Origin: Amoebophrya sp. A120
Lineage: Eukaryota; Sar; Dinophyceae; Syndiniales; Amoebophryaceae
DNA: 64,000 bases
Direction of reading: 5' to 3'
NCBI GenBank assembly: GCA_905178155.1
Contig: CAJINV010000003.1
Span: 2,437,065 to 2,501,064 of the forward strand
In this document: positions 1 to 11,700 of the stretch, piece by piece
Layout of the letters: the number at the start of each line of letters is the position of its first letter
How positions within the stretch are numbered: position 1 is the stretch's first letter
The notes under the pieces: generated by a model
Told to the model about the DNA's origin: nothing
Seen by the model: only the letters and a program-made list of their open reading frames with translations
Databases searched by the model: none
Position numbers and translations under genes: made by a program

Positions 1-1
1 C

Positions 2-1718
2 CACGGGATTTTTTCCGACCAAGACGCGCACTGGGACGACCGGAAGACCTGGCTTAACGATCCGTCCGGTTTGCTGATGGGGATTCCGTACTTCTGCTCG
101 GCGTTTTTGTGTCACTTTAACGTCTTCTCGGTGTTTGCCGAGATGCGCAAGCCGACGCGGGTGCGACTGCAAAAGGTGATGCGCCGCACCATGCTGATCT
201 CCGGGAGCCTGTATTTGGTGATCGCAGCCTGCGGTTTCTACGTTGGGCAGAGCTATCATGTTGAAAAGCGCCCCTATATTTTTTCCCAGAACCAACGAAC
301 TTGAAAGCATTTGTATTGCTGCAAAGCTCCTTATCCTTTCCAATGGAAACATTCTCCATCTTCTTGCATACTCTAGCGACACAAATTTTTGACGCAGACG
401 ACAAGTTCTTTCCATTTGAAAAAACTTTGCACACTTGTTCTGGTAGAATCGGGGCACTTTTCACTTTGATAAGGGTTACGAGAAGTTTGCTTTCTCGGTT
501 TCAGACAAGAAAGTGTCGGAGGTCCTCCCGACGCTGAGTAGAACGAGCGGACGCACACTGCTTTCGGAAGTGCCAGATGATTTTGGACAGCAGCTGCAAA
601 CCCAAAAGTTGCAACAGGAGCACCGTGTTGTTCCAGGCGCTCGACCGGAGCGAGATGATAGCTTTTTCGACGGAATAGAGCATGCGAGCGGGATAATCTT
701 CGCGGGAAAAGCCCCCGGAAGTCTAGCTGCTTCGTGGCCCGCGACTTCTCCGTCGATTCCCTCACAGTCAAGCAGTCATACCTCGTCGCGCGAGACACAG
801 AAAATGATTATTCCGGCGACGAGCATTGTTTCCCATTCTGCAAAAATGACCGGGGTGAAAGACGACCAGAAATTAATCGGAGGTAGTACAACCACTGTAG
901 TTCAACACCTCAGCTCCGCGTCGTGCGACATTGGGGTCCAGGGAAACATTCTCCAAAATTTTCCGCACGACGATTTTTTCGTGAATCTGGGACGGTTCTG
1001 TCTGTTTATCGCCTTGTACTTCACGTATCCGCTGCTAATCCACCCGTGCCGCGCGAGCTTGCACCGCAGTCTGTGCGGCGACACGTACCGAGCGACGGGA
1101 CTTTTACATGGTGGCGAGACCTTCCTGATCATGTTTCTCGCCAGCCTGACGGCGATTTTGGTACCAGAGGTGCAGATCGTGCTCGGCTATGCGGGTTCGA
1201 CATTTGGCATTCTGCTGGCCTTCGTGTTTCCGGCGTTTTTCGTGCTCAAGCTCTCGGTGGCCCGGGACAAGCGCAATCTGATCGCCTTGCTGATCTTCTT
1301 GTTCGGCTGCGTGCTGTGTGTGGCGACGACGGTGATTCAGACGGTGAATGAGGACGTGATGAAGAACGGGAACAACGTGGATGTCCTGCAAGAAGTAGAG
1401 CCGAAAACTACGTCAAACCAACCGGGCGAACGAGAAAGTGCTGCTGTCAGCTGGTACACAAACTACGTGGCGGTCGACGAGGTGACCAAGAAGCCCTTTC
1501 GCCAGGCTGCGCACCCCCGGCAGCTCTGTCTCACCGTGGAAGCGAGCAGCACAACGAAAGTCGAACGGCTGCTCAGATACGTTTCCTTGAAGCAACAGTA
1601 TGACGCCACGGGAACCCCGCCACCCCTCCCGAAAATGGAAAAGTCCTCTGCGTGGGCGCTCTCGCACGGCTGCACGAATGCGACAACCACGGGCGACGCG
1701 GATAGTAGTACATCATAG
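2..1718 (+). CDS. AAAP-family amino-acid transporter, 5'-truncated
   Basis: The N-terminus lies outside the window and the frame is open from base 2. Seen: exon 2-253 encodes a hydrophobic segment, then a polar stretch with HFNVFSVFAEM, then another membrane segment. After an introner at 254-471 the frame resumes (GYEKFAF) and runs to TAG at 1716-1718. The second part has a long Ser/Thr-rich loop (about 520-930), then GNILQNFP, a TYPLLIHPCR-like segment and several more membrane helices, with a hydrophilic tail. Family knowledge: the HFN...E/PT region, the GNIL-N-P motif and the FTYPL-P-R motif are typical of AAAP/SLC38-like amino-acid permeases, which move amino acids with H+ or Na+ across plasma or vacuolar membranes. 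Inferred: a polytopic transporter; substrate unknown. The long polar loop before GNIL is unusual. With one duplication copy kept, the two exons join in phase. Confidence 0.75.
254..471. mobile_element. Introner element 1, in amino-acid transporter
   Basis: Element of 218 bp with terminal inverted repeats of about 21 bp: the left arm begins TATCATGTTGAAAAGCGCCC and the right arm, read on the other strand, begins TATCAAAGTGAAAAGTGCCC. Flanks are a degenerate 5-bp duplication, agagc at 249-253 and agggt at 472-476 (two mismatches). Removal of the element with one copy joins the two coding halves in frame. The degenerate duplication suggests an older insertion than the others. Confidence 0.8.
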
Positions 1719-2425
1719 GGAGGTATTTATTCAAATTCACTGAGCTGCGCTCCTGCCCGTAGAGGCACCAGGAATGGCAATCGAGGAGATATGTCGAAGT
1801 ACTATCTACAGTTGAATTGATTTTCGGAAAGATAGTTTTTACGTTTTCGTTGCAGGTGGAGCCTCTTGTGTTTCGGCGTTCTCTACGAGAATTCAGGAAT
1901 AGACATCAGAGTGGATCACTCAGCTCAAAAAGTGCAGCGACAAAAAAAAATGCAGCAAGTTTGGAATCCGAAATTTTGTTGAGAGAAATGTGAAGATCAT
2001 CCTGCAAAATTGCGATCCAAACTTTTGGCTCCGTCATTTACCAAAATCATGTACAACGATGGATGTGGATCGTCGTTTTCACGTCTTTTGGAGTTCCAAT
2101 GAGTAGATCCCGAAACTGAGCCTACTAACACTATTGCCCAAAAAATGCCTCTGCAGCGACTACGACAAACATGAAAAACAAAAAAAGCGTATATTAGCAT
2201 AACAAGCAGCATTGTGCCATTTTTTCTTTTTCAAATATTGATTTCAAGCTTCAAACATATTTCCTTTCTCCTTGAACCATCTGTGCAGCTCGAAGCAAAG
2301 CTTCGCACGAATGGAGATGGGTCGTGAATTGTGCTCACCTTCCCTTTTTCCTTGTTTTTAAACGCCTTGTTGTGTAATAGTGTCAACATCCCTCATCGAC
2401 GTATTTGTTGTATGTCATCAAAACT
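1719..2425. other. Intergenic region
   Basis: About 700 bases between two + strand genes. It is AT-richer than its neighbours, with poly-A and poly-T runs, and only short frames without recognisable protein sequence. No RNA gene, inverted repeat or clear promoter element was seen. Confidence 0.6.
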
Positions 2426-5400
2426 ATGGCGGACAAGAACGTCGACAGCGCTGCGCTGACAGCCGCAGTGGAAGCGGCTCTCGGCAGGAACGACACGACG
2501 GAAAACAAGGGCGATGAGAAGGAACAAGCAATTGGTTTTGCAGGTCCAAGAAACGGCGCCGGAGAAATAGTTGAGAAAGTAAATCCCAACACGCACGAAA
2601 ATGCAGAGAAGTCCGCCCCGGGGCTGGCCTCTGGAACATCAAGCGTGGCAGATGAACCACTACCACCTGAAGACCCCGTGGCGGATGAGATTCCGGAAAA
2701 CATTTTCGAGTCCCACGACACCCTGATGGATTATCTCTCGGCGGCGATCGCGGGGGACGATGGGGAGAAGGCCCCATCGCCTGAGGATGAGACGACGACT
2801 TTGCGGAAAAAAATCACGGAGAAGCGCGAGATGCTGAAGCGCAAAAAGGAAACCGAGAAGTTGTTGGCCGAGTTGGACCTGGACGAAACCTTGAAGTCTG
2901 GCGTGCTCAGTGATCTTTTCGCGTCCGCCGCCGGGCCGCCGACAGGAGGGGATGCTGAAGCCGAAAAGGGACCTTCGGTTGTAGTGCACGACAACGCGGA
3001 AGCTGAGCTCCAAGAAACTAAATAAACGCCCCTGAACGAAATAACCTATGGCCAGCAAAGCTTAGACGTTTTATGCCGTGCGTGTCGCTCCATGCGGATG
3101 AGCATGAGTGGCGTGGCGCCGGCCAGGTGGCAGCGGTGAAAATCCTTCCAGACGACCGTCTTGGGCGATTGGGCCTTGAGTAAGCGACCCCCTTCTGTCT
3201 CGCGCACCACCAGAATGCGCGTTGCGCCTCTTCCCCGGATCGCGTCGCTGCTCGTTGCGCGCTAGCATTGCGCAACAGAAAGCCAGGAGAGTCTGGCACA
3301 CCAAAATTGCTCCGAGCCACTGGCTCAAGCTGTGCTGCGCAGGAGGGGCGGCGGCTGTAAGTCGCCTGAGTGCTTAGGGCCATTGGGGCCGAAGTCGCAT
3401 CCTGCTCTGCGGGGGTGAAGGGATCAGTGTAGAGGCGTGCAGCGCAGGCGGGCGCAGTGTCAAGTAAAGGCAATCGCTTCTCCTTGTGTGTAGGAGTTGG
3501 TGGGGAAGGCGGAGGAAAAGGCGGGTAGGAAGTAGCGGCTTCGCCGAGGACGCGCACTTTTTGACTAGGTGGCGACGGCGAGGATGCGTGACGGTGGTGT
3601 TGGTGCTACGCCTTTGCTTTGGTAGGGTAATAGCATAGAGCAGGCGAGAAAGAGGGCGAGATGATGGCAAAACTGATTTGCAGTGCGTGGGTCTTTTAGA
3701 GGTTACACGCATCACGCGAGATATCGCTCAGCCTCTTGCACTTGCTTCTCGTCGTTCTACAGCGTTGGCATTTTTGCAACGGTTGCACTTGTCCTGTGCG
3801 AACATACACCGCATGCGCATCGCCATAAAGGAGAAGGGCAGGATCTGGGTGGAGAGTGGTGCGGCCCTCTTTTCCGGCATGCCAGCCCAGCTAGCATTCC
3901 CTCGGGGTGATGACTGCGGCGCACCAAAAAAAAAACGGCGCGGCATCTTGAGAACCCGAGCAATTTTTGCCGGGAATCAAGTAGACGCAGACACCGAAAA
4001 AAGGGCCGCACTCCGGCCGTGCCCCGGCACGTGGTAAAGCCACCCAGATAGTGCGGCCCTCCTGTGAAGCAGACAAAATCTTGGAGACCGCTCCGCCCTT
4101 CGCGAATTCCGGTTGCGGAATTCGAAAAGGGCCGGGGCTACAGCTTTTCGAAGCCTCGCGAGCCATCTTTGCGAAGTGGCAGCCCGCGTCTTTTCGAGTG
4201 TTCCTCCAGCGCCAGAAACCGCAAAAGCCCGGCGCGGGCCCAGTTGAAAAGCTGGGCACCGCATCAGCCGCCGCACCTCCGCGCGGCCCTCGGCGTAGGG
4301 AGAACCGTTTAGCTTGGTCGGCGTCGGGCCGACGGGGGCGCAGCGCTAGCTTAAGTAGTTAGGGTTGTGCAGTGGCCTGGCGCGATATGCCAAACAGTCA
4401 CCACCTGGGAGAAGAGTCAACACACGACAGATGACCGCCTGATAGCTCTAGCACTTGGAAAGTTGGAATGCGGAAGTGCCCTGCTGCCCATAGCGAAACC
4501 AGTTTTATTTTGTTTGGGGGCGTTTATTGTGTTATATCGGTTGTTGTAGTGCACGACAACGCGGAAGCTGCCCCGAAGAGCGACGAAGTCGCAGCGCAGA
4601 AGGCCGGCGAGGGGGCAAAGCCGAAGACGTTTCCGCTGCCGCCGGAACTACTTATGGGCGGCGCGCCGCCCGCGAAGGGACCGAAGGGTGCCGCCCCAAA
4701 GGGCGGTGTATCACGAGGACCGGCTGTTCCCGGCCTCGGAGCTGCACTTGCTGCTGCGGCCGCCGCAAGTAAGGGGAGCGCGCTCTCCCATCTGTTTGCC
4801 TCGGCGTCCGGAGCGACGGCAAGCAAGGGTGGCAAAGGACCAAAAGTGAGCGCGGCGACCGTGCAAGCAAAGGTACTTACTGCTTGGAAAACATTCTGAT
4901 TGGAGAGGCTGATTTTTGATGTCAAAGAAGCTTGCACTCGCCTTGATTTTATTTGGAAGGAGCTTCTTGTTGTTCTTGTTTAATGCGAGTGTGTACGAAG
5001 TAACTTCTAGTGCTACTATTCAATAGAGTTTATTCTCGACACTAATTCAGGCCGGGCAGCTGTTCAGTGCGGGCGCCCTACTGGTCCGCTGGGGAAAAGA
5101 CAAGGGGAAGAGCGAGTTGTTGAAGAAGGGTGTCGCATTGGTAAAAGGGGCAACGCGGATAAAGGGCGCCCTTGGGACGAAAGGAAAAGGCACCACGGCC
5201 GCGAGCGGATCCCCGCGAATGCCAATGCCGAATCCACCTGCCGCCGGCGCAACGGTCCTGCCGGTTCCGCCGCCGGCGGTGGCGGGTCGTGGTCCCGTCG
5301 CGCCACTGCTGCAGGGAAGCGGTGCCTCGAAAGGCGCCCCCGCGGGCAAGCCACAGAAGTCTGCCATGGTGCTGGTTCCGAGCTTGGCCGAGAAGCAGGG

Positions 5401-6436
5401 TGGATTTCCCCCGGCCGCGAAATTTCCACCGCTCGGAGCGCCTGCAAGTAGTACTATCCAAGCACCTGGAATAAAGCAGCGTGTGCTGCCACCTCCACAC
5501 ACAGCGGAAACGTTCCCCGTTCCGGCGCTCCCCCCGAGAATCGTCCCGAACCCGCTTCCTCCTCCTCCTGGAATAAATGCAGTACTACATCATCAGTCGG
5601 CAAACAACATTCTGCCCGTGTCCGGAGCAGTCATGAGGCAAACATTCCCCGCCCCCCCTGGTCCACTCCCGGCGCACCAGAGCTCCGTTGGCGCCAACGG
5701 ACCACAGTTCCCGCCTCCGGCCGGCGCGACCGTGGTTCTTCCCCCGCCCGGCCGCTTTCCACCTCCGATGCCGGCTTCGTCGAGCAAGTACGGCGGTGTC
5801 CCAGTGGCTGGATCATGCGGTGTAGTTCAACCAACGGGAGCAGCTGCACCGCAAGGGACGGCGGATGATGCGCCCTCACCGCCACAAACCGGCGTGAGCG
5901 ACGAAATTCTGGACAACGCGCACGTGGAAGAAAACGACGACGACGATCCGGAATACGATTTTACCAGAATCCCCTTGGAGTCGAACAACCCTAGCGAGGA
6001 CGAAGATGAGCGCGAGGACGCCGGCGGAGGACACTCTTCGTCGTCAGAGGATGGCACGCCCGACGGCAGCCGACCCCGAAAGCGCGCTCGGCGGTGGTGG
6101 GAGGAGCCGGAAAGTCGCGCGAAAAACGATTTTCTGTTCGCGCAGGCTCGTGGGGAGTTGAAAAGCAAGGCCCCTCCCGGTGCGGCATCGGTATCTGCTT
6201 CGCGCAAAGGTGGGGCAGGAAAGTACGGGCTCGCGGGCGGAGGCGGCGTTAAAGGTGGGCCACCAAGTCCTCCCCCAAGAGTAGACCCGGCGGTGGTGGT
6301 CGACGAGGACGACCCAGACCTGCCACAGCCCGCCCTTTCCTTCGAGGCACTGTTGCAAAAGCAAAATCAGTTTCAGGCCGCGGAGAACCTACAAAAGGAC
6401 CGGCTGTCCCAAAACTTTCGACAGTTCAGGAAGTAG
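2426..6436 (+). CDS. Ala/Gly/Pro/Lys-rich protein, probably nuclear, unknown function
   Basis: Start ATG at 2426 (MADKNVDSAAL). Proposed coding parts: 2426-3005, then 4543-4872 (or equivalent positions within a 28-bp direct repeat), a GT-AG phase-0 intron 4873-5050, and 5051-6436. Collapsing the repeat gives about 755 aa. Seen: an acidic N-terminus with a short Lys/Glu-rich helix near residues 130-160; two related segments, LSDLFASAAG and LSHLFASASG; a long Pro/Gly/Ala/Lys-rich middle; acidic stretches; a basic PRKRARRWWEE motif that could be a nuclear localisation signal; and a C-terminal polar helix ending NFRQFRK. No known domain was recognised. If the 3006-4542 insertion is not removed, translation stops at 3023-3025 after about 199 residues. 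Confidence 0.55.
2978..4570. repeat. 28-bp direct repeat flanking the insertion
   Basis: Identical 28-base copies at 2978-3005 and 4543-4570 encode VVVHDNAEA in the same frame. With a 3-base gap the similarity extends left to TCGGTT at 2975 and 4537. One copy must be lost from the mature message if the insertion is spliced out. Confidence 0.85.
3006..4536. mobile_element. Large (1.5 kb) introner-like insertion in coding sequence
   Basis: The coding frame breaks here and resumes after 1.5 kb. Both edges carry the same 28-base sequence (2978-3005 and 4543-4570), in the same reading frame. Inverted repeats lie just inside the edges: 3021-3042 against 4507-4528 reversed, both beginning AATAAACGCCCC, with 19 of 22 positions matching and weaker similarity further in. 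The interior has no recognised transposase; its longest frame, 3018-3557 on the minus strand, is proline/arginine-rich and unconvincing. It may be a larger relative of the small introners or a distinct element. The flanking duplication is much longer than their 5 bp. Confidence 0.55.
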
Positions 6437-7032
6437 TACCTTTCTTGTCCGCGCGCTCAGTAAGTACTTACATCACGACGACCCAAGTTGAATTTATGAG
6501 TTGTGAGTCAACAAGTTTCAGTCGAGTTCGAGTAAGAAAAAGAATACAGAACCAGAAAGCCTCAATCGGGCTGGGCACTTTCTGTCCATCGCACGTGTGT
6601 GCGTTTGAAATTGCGGGCAGTCTGTTCGACGTGCCAGCTGGGTGATATGCGGTTCAGTTGCTTGAGTGCAATATCAAAAGCAAAAACCTGGTACAGTTGA
6701 AGGCGTCTGCTTCTCGGAAAGAGCGAACAAGTGTCAAAATCTCTCTGTGCGTAGTACCAAAGAGCCTTAATCGGCTCTGTCGATTGGCTAGCGCCTTTTA
6801 AGGAGTCTTATAATAAATAATAATAATATCAAAACGTGGGAGTGAGCACGGTTCCAAATGGCATGATAGATGAGTGTGCTTGTTGTTTCCGCACGAGAAT
6901 GTCACGTTACCATCGTCTGCTACGAATACAACCTTTGTTTTAATATCCCGCTTACAACACTCGCCTAGGCTCCTTGTGGAAAATTGTTTCAGCTAGACAG
7001 AGACGCGCACGCGAGTCCGACAGCCAGAAGCT
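6437..7032. other. Intergenic region
   Basis: About 600 bases. A perfect 12-base palindrome GTAAGTACTTAC lies at about 6461-6472, just after the upstream stop codon. A TAATAATAATA-like tract occurs near 6810-6830. No gene was seen. Confidence 0.55.
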
Positions 7033-8787
7033 ATGGTGGGGAAAGCGCCACAGACGCTTCTGCAGGACGAAGCGGATGGAAATGCAGGCAAACGGGATGA
7101 AAAATCCAGTCCTGGCGATGGCGCGGGCGCGGGGCAGATCAGCAGGGAAACCTCAAACGACAGCGACAATCCTTCGTCCGGGACGGGTTCCACACCTGCC
7201 TCCTCGGCGACCACTACTAGCGAGGGCAAAAGACCCATGCCCAGCACCTCGGGCCACGGCGACGAAGACAGCCAGCCTCTGATTTACCACAAGCCCAAGC
7301 TCGTGTTGATTCTGTCGTACGTCCTCCTCATGGTGGCACTTGCGGACTTGTCGCTAAATCGAATTATCACGAACTTTTCCATGGACGTTCTGGCCTTGCA
7401 CACCGTGATCTGGACGATTTTCAACGTGCTCCTATGTCGAGTCGTGATTTTCGCCACGGTGAACGATCACGAGGATTTGCGAGCGCAACAAATCGACGGC
7501 CTGCCCAGGTGGAGCTACTGTCTCACCTCCGTGCGGGCGTTCGGATTCGCCTGCTCCGCGATTTTCTTTGCGGGGTGGTTGGTGGCCTTCCAGGTCTACG
7601 AACTGCAGAATGATGTTTCCAGGACCATCGGGTGGTTGGGTGATTCATTTTTTCCTGACGATGTTCAACGTCCTATCTGGACGACTACCAGCGGAACGTC
7701 TGCGGCGGATGACCGGAAGAACTACATGAAGCAGGAGAAGATCGACTTCTTCTGGAACGCGGTCTGGTATCGCTACCCGCGGGACGCCTCGCGGGAAGTT
7801 GGGAAGTGCAAGTTTTTCGTTCCGATCGAGGAGGAAGAATGGACGCTTTTTTCCACGCCCTGCGTGACCGAACCGGACAGCAAGCAGAACTACTTCGACA
7901 CCGTGGCGGACTTCGAGCAACATGTTGGACAGGGGTTGCGGCTACAACAACCCGGCGGAACGATGCAAGCATCAGCGGACATCAACTTCGGAGGAGGTGC
8001 ACCGGCAAGACCGGTTGAAGATGACCTCGCCCCGATCGGGACCACGACGGAAACGAAGCTCGGCGCTGGCTGGGTTCCGATGCAGTTTTTCCAGGAGAAT
8101 CTCGCCCTGCACCTGGACTACTGGCAGCGGAAGTTCTACGTGCTTTCAGGCGAGGACTACTCGAATTACCGGACCAGAAGCAGTTTGGGTTTGGTCTCGT
8201 CCGCGACGAGTGCGGAATCGGCGGAACAGAGGGAGACCCTCGAAGAGGAGAAATACGATATGATACGGTTGCTCAACTACCACGGTGTCATCGCGTGGTC
8301 CTTCTTCACGGGGATCATGTTTTCCGACCTGTCCAACTACTCCCTCGTGCCCGGCCTGTGGAACGACTGGGGGCTGTGGTTCCACCACGGCTACTCGATC
8401 TGGAGCTTCGTCCTCTGCTTGTGGTTGAACTTTCAGGGCTTCTTTTGGATCGTCCTCGCGCCGCCGTGCGGGGAGCTGGGCACCGGGTTTTTCACCTTCG
8501 CCGCCCTCCGGAAAGGGTCCAAAACACGACAGCTCCTCTACCGGTACGGAATGGTGTTCTCCAACACTTTGCTGATGCTGATGTGGATGCTGTGCTGGTG
8601 GGCGGCGCACCTGCACCGCTTTGCGTTCGGCTTCTTCTTGACCTTTTGTTTCATCTGCCTCTGCTTCGGCCGGGACTACGTCATGCGGGCCAATTTGCAC
8701 AAGTGGAACTACGCGGATGCCGGTGCGGATCTGACTAGTAAAGCCGAGAAGAAGGCGGGAGCCTGTTTGGGAAAGAAGGAAATTTGA
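7033..8787 (+). CDS. Multipass membrane protein, unknown family
   Basis: Single uninterrupted frame of 584 aa from ATG 7033 to TGA 8785-8787. Residues 1-85 are a hydrophilic Ser/Gly/Asp-rich cytosolic-type leader without a signal peptide. Membrane segments are seen at about residues 89-107, 118-142 and 163-188. A polar loop of roughly 200 residues follows, containing scattered cysteines and tryptophans. At least four further segments lie in the last third: around HGVIAWSFFTGIMF, IWSFVLCLWL, NTLLMLMWMLCWW (about 505-529) and FFLTFCFICLCF (about 530-546). The tail is short and lysine-rich. The 3+4 arrangement with a large loop does not match a transporter or channel family I recognise. A distant GPCR-like or TLC-like fold is possible but not supported by any motif. 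Confidence 0.7.
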   Translation: MVGKAPQTLLQDEADGNAGKRDEKSSPGDGAGAGQISRETSNDSDNPSSGTGSTPASSATTTSEGKRPMPSTSGHGDEDSQPLIYHKPKLVLILSYVLLMVALADLSLNRIITNFSMDVLALHTVIWTIFNVLLCRVVIFATVNDHEDLRAQQIDGLPRWSYCLTSVRAFGFACSAIFFAGWLVAFQVYELQNDVSRTIGWLGDSFFPDDVQRPIWTTTSGTSAADDRKNYMKQEKIDFFWNAVWYRYPRDASREVGKCKFFVPIEEEEWTLFSTPCVTEPDSKQNYFDTVADFEQHVGQGLRLQQPGGTMQASADINFGGGAPARPVEDDLAPIGTTTETKLGAGWVPMQFFQENLALHLDYWQRKFYVLSGEDYSNYRTRSSLGLVSSATSAESAEQRETLEEEKYDMIRLLNYHGVIAWSFFTGIMFSDLSNYSLVPGLWNDWGLWFHHGYSIWSFVLCLWLNFQGFFWIVLAPPCGELGTGFFTFAALRKGSKTRQLLYRYGMVFSNTLLMLMWMLCWWAAHLHRFAFGFFLTFCFICLCFGRDYVMRANLHKWNYADAGADLTSKAEKKAGACLGKKEI

Positions 8788-11700
8788 GTTTCGTTTGAGA
8801 AAAGTATGATACGGAATGATCTGCGAAATTTTTCACGGTTTTTTTTGTCTATTTGTGCTGCCATTTGTTGCTTGTGCCATTTTCTGACTCACATACTTTT
8901 TTGGATTTCCATTAAGAATTTCCACCAGAATTACACTTTTTCAACATCATAATTTGCTGTGCATGAGTTTCTAAAGAAAGTAGTACTTTATATATTGCAT
9001 CTGTTGTTACAATTGGTATTTTTTATGTATTTTTACAAGTCGAATTTTTTTGGAGTAGTCTGTACTCAACTCGGCCAATGCTTGATAGGATTCATGATCA
9101 TAATTACGGACATGGCAGGCTTCCAAGAAGACTCCGCACACGACACTTTGTGATTCAGCATCGATCCTTCCTCATGTTTCACCGTTTTATCCACATATCT
9201 TCGACATTGGCATTACTTACGCATCCCAGAGCATGCGCTGTGTTTCAATGTCTATACTGCATCCGGCGACCGCGTACTTTGCCTGCCTGCTGCACTGGTA
9301 GCGACTGGCGAATGCAAGACGATTAAGTAGGCCCTGCAACGAACGTGCGCGCGAGCCGGTCCGTTGTGGAGTCGTTTTCTCTCATGAACATATTTACTTA
9401 GTTCTGATTTTGTAGTGACGAGAGGAATCCATTTGGTTTACTTCGATGATTTCATTAGCGCCTAGGGCGTCACTCTATGCAACGGCACAGCATCATGATT
9501 GTGACCCGTTTATGCAGGAAGTGAATTTTGACTATGACTTTTCGTCGTGGCGTGGTTGAAAAGCTCCGGCTTCGGTTCTCCATTATTTTCCCGAAATCGG
9601 TTTGTTAGTTTCTGTTGTTCTGTTTGTGTGCCTGCATATGATCGATTCGGTATGGACGCTTGCCTGTCGCTGGCTCTTTCGCAAGAGATATTCGTGCTAG
9701 AACCGTGCTACTCGGTCGTGAACAAGCGTCGATTCTCGGTTTGAGTAAGTAAGTCGATAAAAGACATTTTCAAAAAGTAACGTCGGTCATCGTGTATTGG
9801 TATTGCGCGTTGTCCTGGTGGTTGATGGTAGTGCATTGTGACGTCGGTCGTGCAACATTGCGGAATGTCTCGAATGTCTTGGATTGGTTATGATCTACTT
9901 GGACAGCAAGAACTCTGATTGTGACATCTACCCATGGTGACAGGTCTTCCCTTTTCCCTCTTGGAGCAAGCGTAGAAGATTTCTAATACGTATACGTGCC
10001 TTTTTTGATTGCGTGTTCTTGATGTTAATAAGGTGAACACATTCACCGGTATCCTGCGAGAAAAAAAGACGTTGCGTAGTAGAGTTCCTCTCGTCGATAG
10101 AGGCTCTTTTATAAAAAACTGTACGCGATTTTGATTTTGTTTGGTCCGGTGGAATTTTTATCGTTTACCAAAATAAATGAAATTCGTGGGGACGGCACTG
10201 ACTCTCGGGAGTGGAGCTTTTGACGGACCGGCTCCGACTGCAGCCGTAGAGGTCGAGAAATTGTAGCCGAATGGTAATCCGCACAAGCCCACTGCCACAA
10301 ACGCGCTCACTGAAGCCTGGCTTTCATGTTACGACGAGTTTTCCCAAGCTAAACGTAGTTCGGACCGGTTTCCGGGCGTGACGTCCTTCGATGAAGTGTG
10401 CCAGAAACTGCCGGGTGGGCATACCGATGCGAAATACGTGGGGGGGGGAAATGGGGGGGAACGCGTCGTTAAATTCGAAACAAAGTTGGGAACCCCGTGG
10501 GGTAGCTGGGACAGAAGACATGAAGACATGCGATTCTGCTGCGATGTATGGGCCCAAAGCCACGACAACTTTCTGCCAGCTGTGACAGTACAGGGGAACA
10601 AGGGCGTGGGGTTTTCTTCATCTCGCTTCTTTTTTGTGACGTAAGTAGTTGTTTACGCACAGTCGAAAGTAGATTGCTTGAAATTTTTGACCTCCTTTAT
10701 TGACTATCTTCATGCGCTACAGGATTAGGAAGAGCAACTAAGTTTGATGTTTAGATCCAAACGATCGCTCACTTGACTTTGTGCTCGGTCATTCAACACA
10801 CAGTGGGTCTGGCGGCCGAGTCAGAGCCGTTTCTGCACAAAGTGCAGGCGTGGGGTCGAGCGACCCCCTCCACCAGACCTACAGGCTGAAGGCCTCGGCT
10901 CTGTTGCTGGTCGGAAAGCCCGGCACTCAGCCTCCCTGAACGACGTCGATTCTGGCAGCTAGCCGGAGCCCTCTAATGGGAAGCTGAGCCACACCCAAGT
11001 CCGAAAAAACCTAGGCTCACACTGAACGCGTCCGCGCTTGAAGGAAACAGGCGCGCCCTTGTGGTATACATAGGTTGGCTGTCCACTTTAAGATGGGCGC
11101 TCAGTCTCCCTCGGGCTGGAGGAGGGAGTAGCACGCAGCAGCCTACCAAAGGGCACACTGCCAGCATCATCGTCAGGAGATCGCCTTCGTCTTGCGTATT
11201 CATCGGGATAGGCATAGGTGTGCAGTAGGGATCAGTAACAGCAGTGTAGGCGAAGGACCGTTCGGAGATCTATTTCTATTCGCTAAGTTTGTTCTGTTCT
11301 TGCAAGTGAAGAAATGCAATGAAAAGCCGTAGAGTGGAATTCCTTCCAGTCGGGCTGTGATGCCCTCTGGGTAGATATAGATACTAGTCGCGGTATGTTG
11401 ATTTGGCTTTTGCTTATGCATGATTCCAATCGTCCGGGTGGTAGGAAATGGTCCAGGGACAAGTACTATATTGTTCTCCGGCTTCAACTGTCACCAGAAC
11501 TGAACAGCAGAAATTGTCTAGCGTGGGCGGGGTATACACTGACCACTTGAAGACGTGTCGGGGTCTTTTTGAATGGCAAAAACCAAGTACGCTTTTGGGA
11601 ACACCGAGAGGTACAACTCACGATTACCGGAACCAGAAATGCCAGGAGTGGTCTCAGATCCCGAACATGGTTTTCAACAAGGACAAGATGGACGAAACCC

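Noticed and set aside
3018-3557. 179-aa minus-strand frame inside the 1.5-kb insertion as a transposase
   Set aside because: It is proline/arginine/alanine-rich with no catalytic DDE/D, HUH or reverse-transcriptase motif.
8959-9744. Short frames of 64-82 aa in the gene-poor region
   Set aside because: They are AT-biased, lack motifs and splice partners, and are of a size expected by chance.
10803-10882. tRNA gene
   Set aside because: The overall cloverleaf is present, but hairpin loops of two or three bases rule out anticodon and T loops, and no TTCGA box lies in the right place.
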